DNA from: Botrytis cinerea B05.10
Lineage: Eukaryota > Ascomycota > Leotiomycetes > Helotiales > Sclerotiniaceae
Assembly: GCF_000143535.2 (NCBI RefSeq)
Contig: NC_037315.1
Location: 2,046,001 to 2,110,000, forward strand
Direction of reading: 5' to 3'
DNA length: 64,000 nt
Below, one piece after another: positions 23,129 to 35,347 of this stretch (within the stretch, counting starts at the first letter, position 1; each line of letters begins with the position of its first letter). The notes below the pieces were generated by a model. That model was not told the DNA's origin, searched no databases, and saw nothing but the letters and a program-made list of their open reading frames with translations. Both the position numbers and the translations under genes were made by a program.

Positions 23129-25793
23129 TCACTTAGTCCTCCCGAAAAGATGTCTCTTATGACCGTCCTTTCCCCCCTTCTTTCCATTCGGCGAACTACT
23201 GACATCGTCTTTTCCATCATCATTGTATTTGGATTTGTAGATCCTGTTTTGCGTTAGTTATATTCAATATTTCATCTACTTTGATCCCAGTATCTTTGCG
23301 CTTGCACCCGTAGATACCACATCCTAAAAGTAAAAGAGAAAACTTACCAACTATTGCCAATCATACTAATCCCCTTACTCTCCGCTGCCCGATAAAACTT
23401 GGCACTCTTCTTGAGGTCCTTTTTACACCCCACTCCCTGGGCGTAACAAAATCCCGCTTCGGCTAAAGCATCGCCATCACCCCAAGCTATTCACAAAATT
23501 AGTATCTTATCTCAATCGCATCCATCACCCCCAAAGTGGAATAAAACTCACATCCAGCAATCTCAAAACACCTCAATGCAAGAACCTTATCCTGTTCGAT
23601 ACCCCAACCGTTCATATGACTGACTCCCAATTCATAAATACTAAGCGCGAATTGCGCCTTTCTAGTTTTCCTTTCCAACACATCAACAGCTTTTCCATCC
23701 TTCGCCGTATCTTCATCATCAGCAACTTCGAGGCTAGCCGAATCCGCAGCTTTTCTCAACCAAGCTACACCTTCTCTCTGATTAGGTCGCATACCCCAAC
23801 CATGTCTACAAGCGAGTGCATAAAGAAGCATACCCGTAGGATGATTCTGCCTGGCCGCAAGACGCAGATGATAGGTGGATTTAGTTAGAGACCCATCTTC
23901 ATGATACTCAATAGCTTTCGCAACATGTTCTTCTCCAGACATTTCAGCCGATGGAGCTAGTGAATGTTGCGATCGAGCTTTTATTGTAGTATTCGAAGAG
24001 GCAATAGATGGTGCGCGGTTGTCCTTTTTCGCTTTATCTTTGTGTAAGGTAGGAGGCGCGTCGAATGGTGATGGAAGATGACTAGGGTCTGTTAAGCTTC
24101 GACCTCTTTCAGCCAATGTAGTAGGTTCAGAGCCCGGTTCTAAGGAAGGACGTAAATGTGAGATATCTGGTCTGGAAGAAGTTGATGGTCGAGATGGAGG
24201 TGATGGCGGGGGCCCGCCTTCAATAGTTTGATTATTGCCCAGAAAGGCAGGGGGCTGTTGCTCAAAGACAAATTGAGCTTGCGGTTGACCTTCTTGGAAA
24301 ATTGCCGAATTTCTTTGTAACATCTTACCTCTAGGGAGATTAAACGTCGAGTATACATAAGATGGTGCAGCTCCATCGCCAAGAAGGTTGTGATCCGGAA
24401 ATCCTTCACTATGCATACTTACAGGAGTATGGGCAGTATCATCCGTAAGAATAAATGAAGGCTGGCTGTCAGAAGATGCCTGTCGGGAAGGTATCATTGG
24501 TTTGTCTTCCATTGGGTGATTACTAGACCTACTAATTGGCCGAGAAAAGTTGAATGCAGGTCTGGGTAGGTGTGTATGATCTACAGAATAGTCGGAGCTC
24601 ACAGATGGAGATCGTGGCACCGAGGAGTTGAAAGAAGGAGAGTTGGGTGTGCTTGACATGGCACTGGTTGAAGAAAGTTTGCGCTGAGGAGAATCGTGTG
24701 ATAATGAGTGGTCATCATCTGAGCTCTCCATTGACATAGATCTGGCACTAGGAGCTCTTTGCGCGAATGGTGCTCGTGGTGGTGCCAAAGCTCTCGGACC
24801 GTAACCGCCTACAGCTAAAGAGCCATCGGGTCCTCTAAGTGCTCGCTGGCGCATAGAATCCTGGCTAGGTCGAGATGGGGCATCGGAAGGAGATCGACCA
24901 GGTCTGGGTGACTGTGGTCCTCTATATGGACCGTCTGAAGGAGATCTACCTGGTCTAACCATGCGTTGCTGAGGAGCAGATGGCGAACGTTCAGGCCTAA
25001 GTGCCCGGTTATTGTGAGGGCCAGATGGTGAACGTCCCGGTCTGGGTGATCTTCCCGGTCCATTGTGAGGAGCAGAAGGAGAACGCTCTGGTCTGAGATT
25101 ATTACGCCCCTGATGTGGAGCGGAAGGCGAACGAGATGGCTGTGGAGATAAACGTCCCCGATACGGAGCATCAGATGGCGACCTTCCAGGTCTCTTTTGA
25201 AGTTGTCGAGGATCTTGCTCTATAGACGCTGGCGAAAGATCCCTCCTAGCTCCAAACATGCTCTGTTGTTCCCTCGGAGTCGGGCTTGGAGGTGGCCTTC
25301 TGCCTCGAAATCCTTCTTCCTTCTCGGGAATTACATCGAATGCTGGAGTATCTGGAATCTTTCCCACTTCAGGATGTACCGAAATTGGTCTGAATATAGG
25401 TGCCTCGACCTCTGTTCTCTGTTGTCCCGGGCCAGCAGAAGCAGGAGATTCTGTAGGAGACAACTGGGCCAGAGGGGAATCTGCAAGTCTTTCGGCAGAC
25501 GCAGATCGTAAACTTCCGAGTCGAGATTGGCCGAGAGAGTTCGCGATTGTAAGTGGAGGCAAACGGCTTATGCGCTTTCCTCCATTTGTACTCTCATTTA
25601 ACTGTCTAGCCAAGAGTCGACTTTGCGCCGCGAATGCATCCAAGGGTGAAAGTTCGGGTGGAATATCTCCAGCTACGTGTAAACGGGGGGAGGGCAATGA
25701 GCGCAGTGATGGGGACGGCAAACCATTACTGCCAGTACCCATTGCTCCATACGATTGTGACCGGAGGTCAATGAAATTGGGTCTGTTAGCCAT
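23129..25793 (-). CDS. Sel1-repeat protein, Nif1/Dsf2-like
   Basis: Exons 25793-23552, 23486-23348 and 23243-23129 join in phase to 831 residues. The first 620 or so residues are Ser/Pro/Arg-rich and disordered, including seven RSPS-containing imperfect repeats (about 24870-25200), likely phosphorylation sites. Sel1-like repeats follow: AIEYHEDGSLTKSTYHLRL, HPTGMLLYALACRHGWGM, REGVAWLRKAA, FALSIYELGVSHMNGWGI, and in exon 2 DALAEAGFCYAQGVGCKKD with KFYRAAESKG. The C-terminus is basic (KKGGKDGHKRHLFGR). This arrangement is that of fission-yeast Nif1 (an inhibitor of the Cdr1/Nim1 mitotic kinase) and budding-yeast Dsf2. The Skt5/Chs4 chitin synthase activators also carry Sel1 repeats but have a different, longer repeat block. 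The start is the first in-frame ATG (MANRPNFIDLRS); a TTG eleven codons upstream is not used in fungi. Confidence 0.8.
24870..25200 (-). repeat. Coding RSPS tandem repeats
   Basis: Seven imperfect copies of a roughly 12-20 residue unit centred on RSPS(D/A/G), each followed by Ala/Gly-Pro and a basic residue, lie inside the Nif1/Dsf2-like protein. Confidence 0.8.
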
Positions 25794-28688
25794 ATCGCCG
25801 GTTGGTGGATGACTTCCTATGTCCAAGTGGTTCTATCCTTCCCATGAGTTGGCAGATAATTTCCAGAAATATTGTGTGATATTTTATAATCAATGGGCGA
25901 TCTTTTGTTGGTAGTGTATTGTTGATTCACAGGAGAGAAGACGTTGTGGCTGCAGTAGAGGTGATCCAGGGAACATCAAACGTTTGAGAGATGTTAGTGA
26001 ACGAGGAGGAGGCGCAGTCAAAGTTCTCGTAAAATGTTGGGTCTGGAGCTGGCAGATGTGGGTTCGAATGTATGCGATAATGTAAGGAGATGGTGACGGG
26101 CCGTGTGCGAACGAAATGTCCCAAGGTTGGAGAGTCGAAAGTGGAAAGTGGAAAGTCGAAAGAGCGAAGTCGTTGAGAAAAAGTATAGGTATGACAAACG
26201 GTATTGTACCGTATCGAATGTGTATTGAACGGCCCGGAAGCGAACTGAATTGAATTGAATTGAATTGAATCGTACCAGTAAAATGAAGGAGTGAATTAGC
26301 GTTTATGATTTGGATGTAACGCAAGTTAAAATGAATGTATTTCGATTGAGCAAATTTGAGATCTGAGATCTGAGATTGGGTTGAGTGATGGGTTGAATGA
26401 GTGAGTGAGTGTGTGAAATGGGATCGTAGGTCGACTTTTTCTTTTTGATAGATGAACTTTGGCGATATTCAACAACGAGAGATGTTGCCAGATGATTAGA
26501 ATAGATGCGATAGCAATATACGTGACAATTCTTTCTCGCAGCAGTTTCGAACAGGCGGCATCATTTGCAGTTTCTCTTGCCGTGGGTAATTTCCTCTGGT
26601 TTTGATTTTGGTCTTCCCTCTTTTCCCCCTCAATCTTGTGGTGATGCCCGATGTGCACGAAAGAATTGGCCAGATGGATGGTTGGCCTTTAAGGGATATC
26701 GTATTGTGGAGTTGCCCCTTGATGAAGAAGACTTCGATGATATTGGAGAGAGGTAGATAACAACATAAAAATCAAAGTCAATAGAGAATCGAGCAAAAGA
26801 AAATGGAAAACGGAAAAGGGAAACGAGAAAAATGTCCAATGACCAAACGAATCTCTCTCGTATAACGATGATTAGTCGCCGTGGGAGAAAGGTATGTTCT
26901 GACTATGGCTCGAATGGTAGTAGTAGATGGAATGAACAGAAGCAGGAGAAGGGATTGGCCAGGCCATGCATAGTAACGCTTGGCGGATCATAAAACAACA
27001 ACGGATATATGTGTGTGTGTGTACGAAGTATGTGTGTGTGTGTGTATGTGATGTGATGGTGAAGAGTGGAAGGGCAGAAGGGGAGAAGGGGAGAAGGGGA
27101 GGAGATGCAGGAAGGGTGGAGGGAGGGAATACGGGTAAAAGGCAGATGCTCGAAAGCCAAGCCAACGGAATTTCCAATATAGGGACAATCGACAGTCGAC
27201 AGTCGACAATCCTCCTTTCCTTTCCTTTCCTTTCCTTTCCTTTCCTCTACTCTCGCTGGTATTGCTGATGCATGGTCACAATCATCAAACAGTCACATAA
27301 TCACAGGCACGATGAGAGGGAGACATTAAAGCACATCACGCGAACGAGAAGAAAAAAAGAAAGAGAGGCCAGGGACAAAAGGTTCACATATAACCCTAAT
27401 AACCACTTCTCCGTACCATCTAGGTCGTTATATTAAATCGATCCACTTCATCTACCCGCTGCTACTTTAAACCCTAGTGAACTGTGAACTAGAAGGAGAT
27501 GATGCTAATAATAAACAAATCACCACTCTCCCTCTCCATTCGACGTCCAGCTCGCTCTTGCTCATTCGTCACTTCGAACCTGGGCCCATTATCCCATCAT
27601 CCACTCAATTCAATATCGAATCACCTTAAATTTCTAGCATGTGGAGTTGAAACTACTACTACCTCGCGATCTAGTATCTACTGAGTGCCATCTCCGCGCC
27701 CACCACACGGAATAACGAGGAGCAGGTAGGGAGCCGATGTCTGAAGAACTGATTTAATAATGATAATAATAAGGGGGTTCAAGACTCAAGGCTCAACACT
27801 TGACACTCACGAGGGGGACAATTTCATAAAGTTCCTTTGTGTAGGAACAATTAGAAAAAAAAAACGCCAAAGCATAGGGGTTAAACCAATTCGACGTGCA
27901 GTCTGCATACACACATGCATACATACATACATAATCTATCGTATACCGGAGTATTTATCTAGCGAGCTGCAGCTTCTTTCTCTATCACAACACAAATCTC
28001 GTATTCACGCCAGATTTTCTCATTTCACTGCTTTGGTGTACCATAGCGTCGATTGATACCCATCTAATTCTTCACTAGACCTCCAAATACGATACGACAA
28101 CTATCTAGAACTTCAAATACGATACCATAGACTCCAAAATGGAACCCATCTAGACACCTGTCTAATTGTATCCTCCATACTAAAACTTCAAATACGATAC
28201 TATCGCCTTCCACACGGATAGTCATCTATCTCTATGAACATATTCCCAGAGATACTAAATACTGAAACAAAGCACACTCCTAGAGATACTAAATACCAAA
28301 ACTTCAAATACGATACCATACCACACCATATATACACACCTCCCAAGAATAATCAATCCTATCAAAACTTCCCCCAATTCCAATTCCAATTCCAATTCCA
28401 ATTCCAATCCCAATCCCAATCCTCCTCCCCTTAATATATATCACACTTGCATACACTTATTATATACACACACAAATCCATTCTCATCAATATCATCAAT
28501 CCCATTCCATCTCATCTCATCTCATTCTGAATCTCCGACCTGCCAAGTAATCCCCTTCTCGCACTTCCCCAAAATCTGTATATATATATATATATATATA
28601 AAGTTATTGATATACATTGCATCATCCCATTTCTATATCTATTTTCTTTATATATATATGCACTCTATACCTTACTCTACATAGCATA

Positions 28689-28731
28689 CATCATACAGCA
28701 TACAGCATACAGCATACAGCATACAGCATAC
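28689..28731. repeat. (ACAGCAT)n heptanucleotide array
   Basis: About six copies of a seven-base unit with ACAGCAT phase, read directly. Confidence 0.9.
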
Positions 28732-29520
28732 AATATAACCCATCATCCCATCCCATCCCATCCCATCCCGTCCTTCACCCATCCATTTCCCCAGATTCAG
28801 GGCCCATCCACCCATCCATCCATTCAAGAACAATCTAATCACCCAAACCACCCAATCACAATCACTTCCCACCAATCTCACAAACCCTATCCCATATAAA
28901 TATAACATAACATAATACAATACAACATTACATACAAAATATACCATACTATCCCATACCTCTACTCTACACATGCATATTAAACTTTCCCACCATCCAT
29001 CATCTATTATTCATCAACCACACCACACCACACCACACCACATCCCCTCACCATCTTCCATCTTCCCTCCAACCCACCCCCCATCCACCTACCCACCAGC
29101 TCATCCCTACCTCCCTCCCTACCCAGCCACCCAAATCAACAAACTCAAACCCCAAACCCCAAACCCAATCCACCATCTTCCACAACTCAATTCTCGCGCC
29201 AACCACCCTCACACACACTTCGATTCGGGACCGAGTCTCGGGCACCTCTCGGGATGGATGTAAAAGCCGAATTCCTAGATCTCTCCTTCGTAGATCGATA
29301 GAGGGGAACGAGATAGAGAACGAGAACGAGAGAGACATATCAAACTATCAAACACACACATACTCACACACACCCACTCACTCCATACACAACATCCCAC
29401 CAACCAACCAGTCATTCCCTCTTTCCTTCTTTCCCTCTTTCCTTCTTTCTTTCTTCCTCACCAAAGACGAAGAAGAAAATGAACAGAACCCCCGACCAAC
29501 AGTGATCCATATTCAGAATT

Positions 29521-29562
29521 CCATCCATCCATCCATCCATCCATCCATCCATCCATCCATCC
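29521..29562. repeat. (ATCC)n microsatellite
   Basis: About ten perfect ATCC units. Confidence 0.95.
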
Positions 29563-30062
29563 ACCACCACCCACCACCAACCAATACCAACACTACTCTG
29601 AATTTCCTATCCAACGATCGACTAGAATCAGAAGCGATGGAATGAATATATATATGATTCACCTATCGTAGCTATATCTCTTTCTTGAAATATAGAAGTA
29701 GAACTAATAACTTATAACGTTTGATATAAATCAACGTATACTTATACATGTACATATACATATACATATATATACACGCCCTACAATCTACAATCTACTA
29801 ATTACTCATTACTCTCTACCTTGGCACCAAGAATAAACTACAACAAACCTACATAATACACCCCTATCAGAGGCCATTCCATCCATCCATCCTGAAACCC
29901 ACCACCGTCACCACCATTACACAAACCCCCTTACATCTCCGATATCTGACACATCCACATCCACATCCACATACACACAAACTCCACTCCGAGATCCGCG
30001 TATCTTCCCCATGCCTCCCCTATGTTTCACAATCCAAGTCATAGAACTTCACATGCATATAT

Positions 30063-30176
30063 GCATACATACATACATACATACATACATACATACATAC
30101 ATACATACATACATACATACATACATACATACATACATACATACATACATACATACATACATACATACATACATAC
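30063..30176. repeat. (ATAC)n microsatellite, about 28 units
   Basis: A near-perfect ATAC/CATA array just downstream of the ERV46 3' end. It creates spurious Tyr-Ile-His-Thr and Met-Tyr-Val-Cys frames. Confidence 0.97.
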
Positions 30177-30366
30177 ACAATACACAATATCTCCTCAAAA
30201 TCTGACATACATTGATAGAAGAATTTTTATATTCGCTACCTCCAAAAAAAATTGGAAAAGAAAGTAAATTCCTATATTCAATGTACATGGTCCCTCTCCC
30301 ATCCCTCTAAACTCCAATTCCCGATGCCCAGCTCCCAAGAACGCAAAAATAGTCACACACCCCTGA

Positions 30367-31848
30367 CTAGAGATTCTTTGATTGCATTTTTCTCAATCTA
30401 GTTGCGCCTTCATATACACCGCGGTCTACGGCTGCCGCGACGGTTAATGTACCTCCGACAATTGCACAGAGACCTGTCAAGAAGCCTGCCAATGTCTTTG
30501 TTCGCTCTTCCTTGTTGATGACCTTCATTGGTGAGATATCCTGAGTATAGTTAGTAGCTGTGTGGATTAACATACCAAGGGAAACTTACATATGAGAAGA
30601 AAACACCCGGGATTCCACCACGTGCATGTAACTTTTCCTTATGGCCTTCAGCAGAATCATCACCACCATTGAGACTTCGGCGATGGCTAGTAACAGAGTA
30701 TTGATGAGTTTCAATACTTCCATCTTCAGAATGTCCATAAGTTCCGATATCCACGCTTGCATCATGTGGCCTGCTATTGTAGTTGGTTTCCCAGCCAAGA
30801 GGAAGGTATGAAGTTGAAACAACCTTTACAAAGTACATGAAGTTGTAAGCAGCCTCATGAGTAATTTGTTCCGTGTTATCGAGAGGATTCAAGTGATGAT
30901 TGGTCCATGGAATGATGGAATCTGAGCCCAACTTCTTGAAAACTTCTTCTGGGAGCTCTGGTCCAAATCTAAGAGAATGGATGTGATGAGAAAATACGTG
31001 GCCGCCGGGGACTGGTGTGTCGAAGAAATTGTTAAGATCGTGAACATGCATGTTTCCATTGGTAAAACTGCGACCAGGAGCGATGTGGAAATTTCCAATG
31101 ACCTTGTTTACCCGGAGACCACCTTCAATGCGACATCCCTCTTTGCGTTGTGAATCTAAGCGTTCGCCATAATGTTCACGCTCGCACTGTTCGACATTTT
31201 CTCCTCGGCCAAAAGCCCACGAAACTGACGCATATGCTTCTCGTACTTCGTCGCATGTATTACAGCAGCCTGGCTTTTGCGCATTTGGAGGAGGGGTAGC
31301 ACCGTAACATGCACCGCAGTAATTCGGATCAAGATGAGTTGCTGAGTCTTCGGCATTATGGCTACATGATATCAGTCACGACTCGGGGGTACAATGGTGG
31401 AATACATACAGATCCAAGGCCTTGATATCAATAACTTTACCACCTTCTTCTTGAGGACCCAATCGAACCTTCTTAACTCCATGCATAACACCAACTTGCT
31501 GTTCTCCGGAAACATCCATTACGTCCAGCGTGAGAAGTTCGCAAGGAATCTTGGGGAACGTAATGTTTAAATGGATTTCCATCTTTTCACCTGCAAAGAA
31601 AAATAATGATTAGTTTCCATGTCATAGAATCTCAGGCATCTCGAGCATAACACACCTCTTCCCTTGTCAACTACCAGCTCGGGATGTACTGTTATCCTCC
31701 TGTAATCCGCCCATTCTCCAAATGCCAGATATAAGACAATTAGCAACGAAGCTATCGTGACAATTCCTCCCGAAGTTGTGCGCACTCTTGCTTCATCGAC
31801 CGTTTTCGTGAAGGCATCCAGCCTTGTAAACCTAGATTTTGCAGGCAT
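30367..31848 (-). CDS. ERV46: ER-Golgi cargo receptor Erv46/ERGIC3
   Basis: Erv46 cycles in COPII/COPI vesicles with Erv41 and retrieves soluble ER proteins. Exons 31848-31656, 31590-31410, 31361-30590 and 30540-30367 join in phase to 439 residues, usual for the family. The N-terminus (MPAKSRFTRLDAFTKTVDEA) is the typical short cytosolic segment, followed by a membrane helix (about residues 27-45). The lumenal part has VDVSGEQQ-like LDVMDVSGEQQVGVMH, a Cys-rich block YCGACYGA...CCNTC (near 31310-31250), GCRIEGGLRVNKVIGNFHIAPG and NMHVHDLNNFF. The C-terminal part has FFSYDISPMKV (created by joining exons 3 and 4) and a second membrane helix near residues 398-420. All splice donors fit GTxxGT. 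Confidence 0.95.
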
Positions 31849-33170
31849 TTTTGCAGAATGTCGTAAAAAGTTGTATTATTATTGTGTTAGGCGGAGTAGC
31901 CTTGCGGCGTGGGAAATTGAAGTTGGAGGATCTTTCAGAAATACATAAATCAATCGCAATGTGGGAATGTAAAAATGAATGAATGATCAATCATACAAGA
32001 GCTTCTTTCTCAAAAAAGGCCTTCCGACAAAAGCATCAAATCTGATTCCCGTGAGAATAAGCAGGTAAGAAAGAAGAAGTTATTTTTTAATTTTGGAAAA
32101 CTCTCAGTCCGTCAAGTCTCACTCAGTCAGTCGCATTTTCAATTGAGGACAGCTTTCCATTGAATGGATTGCTCTCGGTCGGCTTGTTTTAGTGCCGCCC
32201 CTCTTGCGTGCACTTTCAAATCTAACCCATGTTCATGCAGGGAAAACTACGCGTAACACAGACATAATTGTGGTTCAAAGCTTTGGGAGGTCGATTCGAG
32301 AAATGTCTGGGTGAAATGGTCAGACAGAGAAGATAATTCTCACATGAGATGGCATTGGGTGTTATTGATAGGAATTTAGTAAATGCTGCTACGATCCTTT
32401 GCGCTCCTCAAACATTGAATTCGTGACGGTTCAATATGCTCTACGGGGAGCTGCCGAATGGAGACATGTATACATTGCCTGAGGCATGACTGTTGCGAGG
32501 CTGCAGATATCCAGGATGATAGCAGTTGCAGCAGCAGGAGCCTTGTGAGGTTTTTGGCGAGGCTGAGTCCTAAATAGAGGGGTCAAATGATGAAGCATGT
32601 TTGAATCAAACGAATGTCGAATGCCTAATAGGTACCTACCCCGATCTTCTCCAACATAGAATCCATTCGGTAGTAAATGATAAGACGGCTACGGCTTGAT
32701 ATCAACATTGAATCATTCATGAATCATCGGTACGCTTGCAGTATCACCTTCCCAGGGACCTCGTAGGCAGAACCTTAAATCAAGACTGGGCAGCAAATCC
32801 ACGATTGGTGGTTTCAGCCTCGCTTACGTCAGCATTGAAGAACTTCTTATTCTTCTTCTTCTTCTTCCTAGTCACTTCTTCTCTTTATCCCAACAAACCT
32901 TCTTTCTTTCATTTTCACCACCAACTTGATCCAAAGTCACTCAAAACAATAGGATCGAATTTTCTTTACGCCGTCGTTCTTACTGAACCAAACCAGTTTC
33001 GACAAATCCCCATCTCTTCTCCGAAACATCCACCATTTTTTCAAAAAAAATCGCATCTTCAAGATACGTCATAACAATCAGCAACAATCTTATTGCACAC
33101 TTTGCGACTTGCGATATCCAACCAACTTTACAATTTTAAGTACGACTTTTATAATCAGAGCGACGTCAAG
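31849..33170. other. Divergent intergenic region between ERV46 and MEX67
   Basis: Holds both promoters. The 340 bases before the MEX67 start are CT-rich (TTCTTCTT near 32850), as common in fungal promoters of highly expressed genes. No additional gene seen. Confidence 0.6.
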
Positions 33171-35347
33171 ATGATGAATCGAACATCAGCGCCTCCCAGA
33201 GGTCCGCGAAATTCTTCTTCAAGTACAAGAGGTGGTGGTCGCGTGGGTGGTGGTGGTATCACAAAACGACGAGCTGGTCCCATTCGAGTTGATAAAGATG
33301 GCGACTTAGATATGGATACAACGACAGGCGCAAATGGTCGCAAAGGTGGAAAGGGTGCTATCGGAGGTTCTGTTCCCACTGGTCCACGCGGACATGGACG
33401 GGGAGGTGCAAGAAGTACTGGCCGTGGTGGAGGAAGACTCGACGTCACACGAAATCCGCAGGCCATCCTTCGAGGAATGGGATCGCAATCGCAACAAGCC
33501 AACGTATTAGTTACCCTATGGATCAAAGGATTGAAGGGGAGTAAAGCAGCTTCGAATAGTGATCAAGGCCTTTCATCCCTAGTATCATTCCTCGAGCGCA
33601 AGGCAACAGCATTGGACTCCAAATCGAAGAGAAGTATAAGAGTTAAAAAGGTACGTTTTTATCGCCATGATTTCGGGATCACGAGTTCCACTGCGCTGTC
33701 GCCGTAATTTTTCGCTCTTGTCATGTCAAATTTACTACAACGAGTCGAGAATTGACACTTTCGCTCTACCACCTCATGATCCCGGTCGATTTCAAGGTCA
33801 CCTATACCTTGCTAACCCTCGAATAGTCACATAAGAAAGGTGACGTCGTTGTTATCTCAGTTACCCCGGAAGACGCAGCCTCTATTATGAAGTTGGATGG
33901 TTTCGCATTTGCTGGATCAACAATTACCGTACAAGACAGCGAGCCATCGAAGACGTCCGAGAAGCCGGAGTCTGAGGAAGCTCGTTTGACCCGAGAGAAG
34001 ATCCAGGGAGTTCTTGCAGCTCGATACGATCCCAACCTCAAGCTTCTAAATCTCTCGGCTTTGGGACAAGACGAGCAGTTAAAGCAGATGGGAATGTTTG
34101 AAGATAACACTCTTGTCTCAAAACTTTTCCCAGTTTTGATGGTCATCTGCGACAAATTATTCACCACCCCACAAGCTAAGAAGGATGCCATAGTCAGTGT
34201 CACTTTGACTGACAACTCATTGGCCGACCTTTCCAATGTCACATCGTTGGCTTCAACGTTTCCTGATTTAAAGAACCTGGATCTTTCAAGAAATCAGTTC
34301 GCCGATCTCGAATCTTTGAAATTATGGCGCTGGAAATTCCGTCACCTTGAAAACCTCGTTTTATCGGGCAACCCCATAGAAACCCTGGTTCCAGATTACG
34401 CGACCGATATTGTACGCTGGTTTCCGGAACTTCAACTATTGAGCGGTGTCCAGGTCAGAAGTGTTGCTCAAGTTCATGCAGATCTTGAGGCTATTAAATC
34501 ACCGTTCCCAATCGCTAGCCCATCTTTTCGAGACGTCGCCCAAGTTGGGGAAAACTTCATCAGGCAGTTTTTTGGGGCTTACGATAATGATCGCAATGCC
34601 TTGCTTACCAATTTTTACGACGCCGAATCTTCTTTCTCACTATCTGTCAATATGTCAGCAGTCCGAGATCGTGATCACTCATTGCCTGTTCCTCCGTGGG
34701 CAGCGTACAACAAATTCAATCGAAATCTTGTCAAATATACACATTTGTCTACTAGATTATCTCGAAAATCTACTGGATCTCAAGAAATCCAAGCCACCTG
34801 GAACGATTTACCTAAAACAATCCACCCCGAGATCGCAGCCCGACCCGAACTATACCTCGTCGAATGTCAGCCCCTTCCAGGTCTTCCAGATCCTTCTGGG
34901 CAGAGTGCCGCTGGGGTTGACGGTCTTCTCATCGACGTACACGGTGAATTTGAGGAGAACATTCCCAATTTTGAAGGTAAAGCTCTTCGTAGCTTTTCAC
35001 GGTACTTCATACTCGGCCCTGGAGGGCCTAATGGACCCCCTATTAGGGTTCTTAGCGATATGCTTGCGCTTAGGGCTTGGAGTCCCTTGGCTCAAACGAC
35101 TGCAGTTCAAGGACCTCAGCCAGTTCCGGCACTTCCAAATGTTTCACAGGTCCCGGTAGCCGATGCTTCACTCACGCCCGAACAACAACAAAAAATATAC
35201 GCTGAAAAACTTTCTGCTGAGACGGGCATGAATTTACAATATTCGGCCATGTGTTTAGCAGAGACAGGATGGAATCTAGAACAGGCTTATGTTGCTTTCC
35301 AAGCCAATAAGGCAAATTTGCCAGCGGAAGCTTATCAGAAGCCATAG
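33171..35347 (+). CDS. MEX67: mRNA export receptor Mex67 (TAP/NXF1)
   Basis: Mex67, with Mtr2, carries mature mRNPs through the nuclear pore. Exons 33171-33650 and 33827-35347 join in phase to 666 residues (intron 176 bases, GTACGT donor). The N-terminus is Arg/Gly-rich (residues 1-110), suiting RNA binding. An RRM-like region follows (VLVTLWIKGL with VVVISVTPEDAASIMKLDG), then leucine-rich repeats (LKNLDLSRNQFADLESL, LENLVLSGNPIETL; about residues 290-360), an NTF2-like domain starting near residue 399 (VGENFIRQFFGAYDNDR), and a C-terminal TAP-C/UBA domain (about residues 609-660; LTPEQQQKIYAEKLSAETGM, CLAETGWNLEQAYVAFQ) that contacts FG nucleoporins. The domain order is complete. The first ATG of a tandem ATGATG at 33171 is taken as the start. 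Confidence 0.95.

Larger units (their letters stand above)
25794..30366. other. 4.6 kb gene-free region dense in microsatellites
   Basis: No supported gene. The first part (to about 27300) flanks the Nif1-like promoter and carries GAATT (26243-26270), TG/GTGT (27008-27050), GGGGAGAA (27078-27102) and TTTCC (27215-27246) arrays. From about 28360 to 29600 the plus strand is extremely C-rich and G-poor with CCAATT (28373-28421), ACAGCAT (28689-28731), CATCC and ACCACAC units, then ATCC (29521-29562) and ATAC (30063-30176). It ends at the 3' end of ERV46. Confidence 0.75.

Noticed and set aside
26040..26060. GGTTCGAAT resembling a tRNA B box
   Set aside because: No matching A box, acceptor stem or anticodon arm at correct spacing; similar chance matches occur elsewhere (near 14250).
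28973..29338. Overlapping 96-codon frames on both strands
   Set aside because: They come from CCACAC/CCATCC repeats and show only Pro/His/Thr or Gly/Trp/Val bias.
30011..30288. His-Thr-Tyr-Ile and Met-Tyr-Val-Cys frames
   Set aside because: They are translations of the ATAC array in all phases, not proteins.
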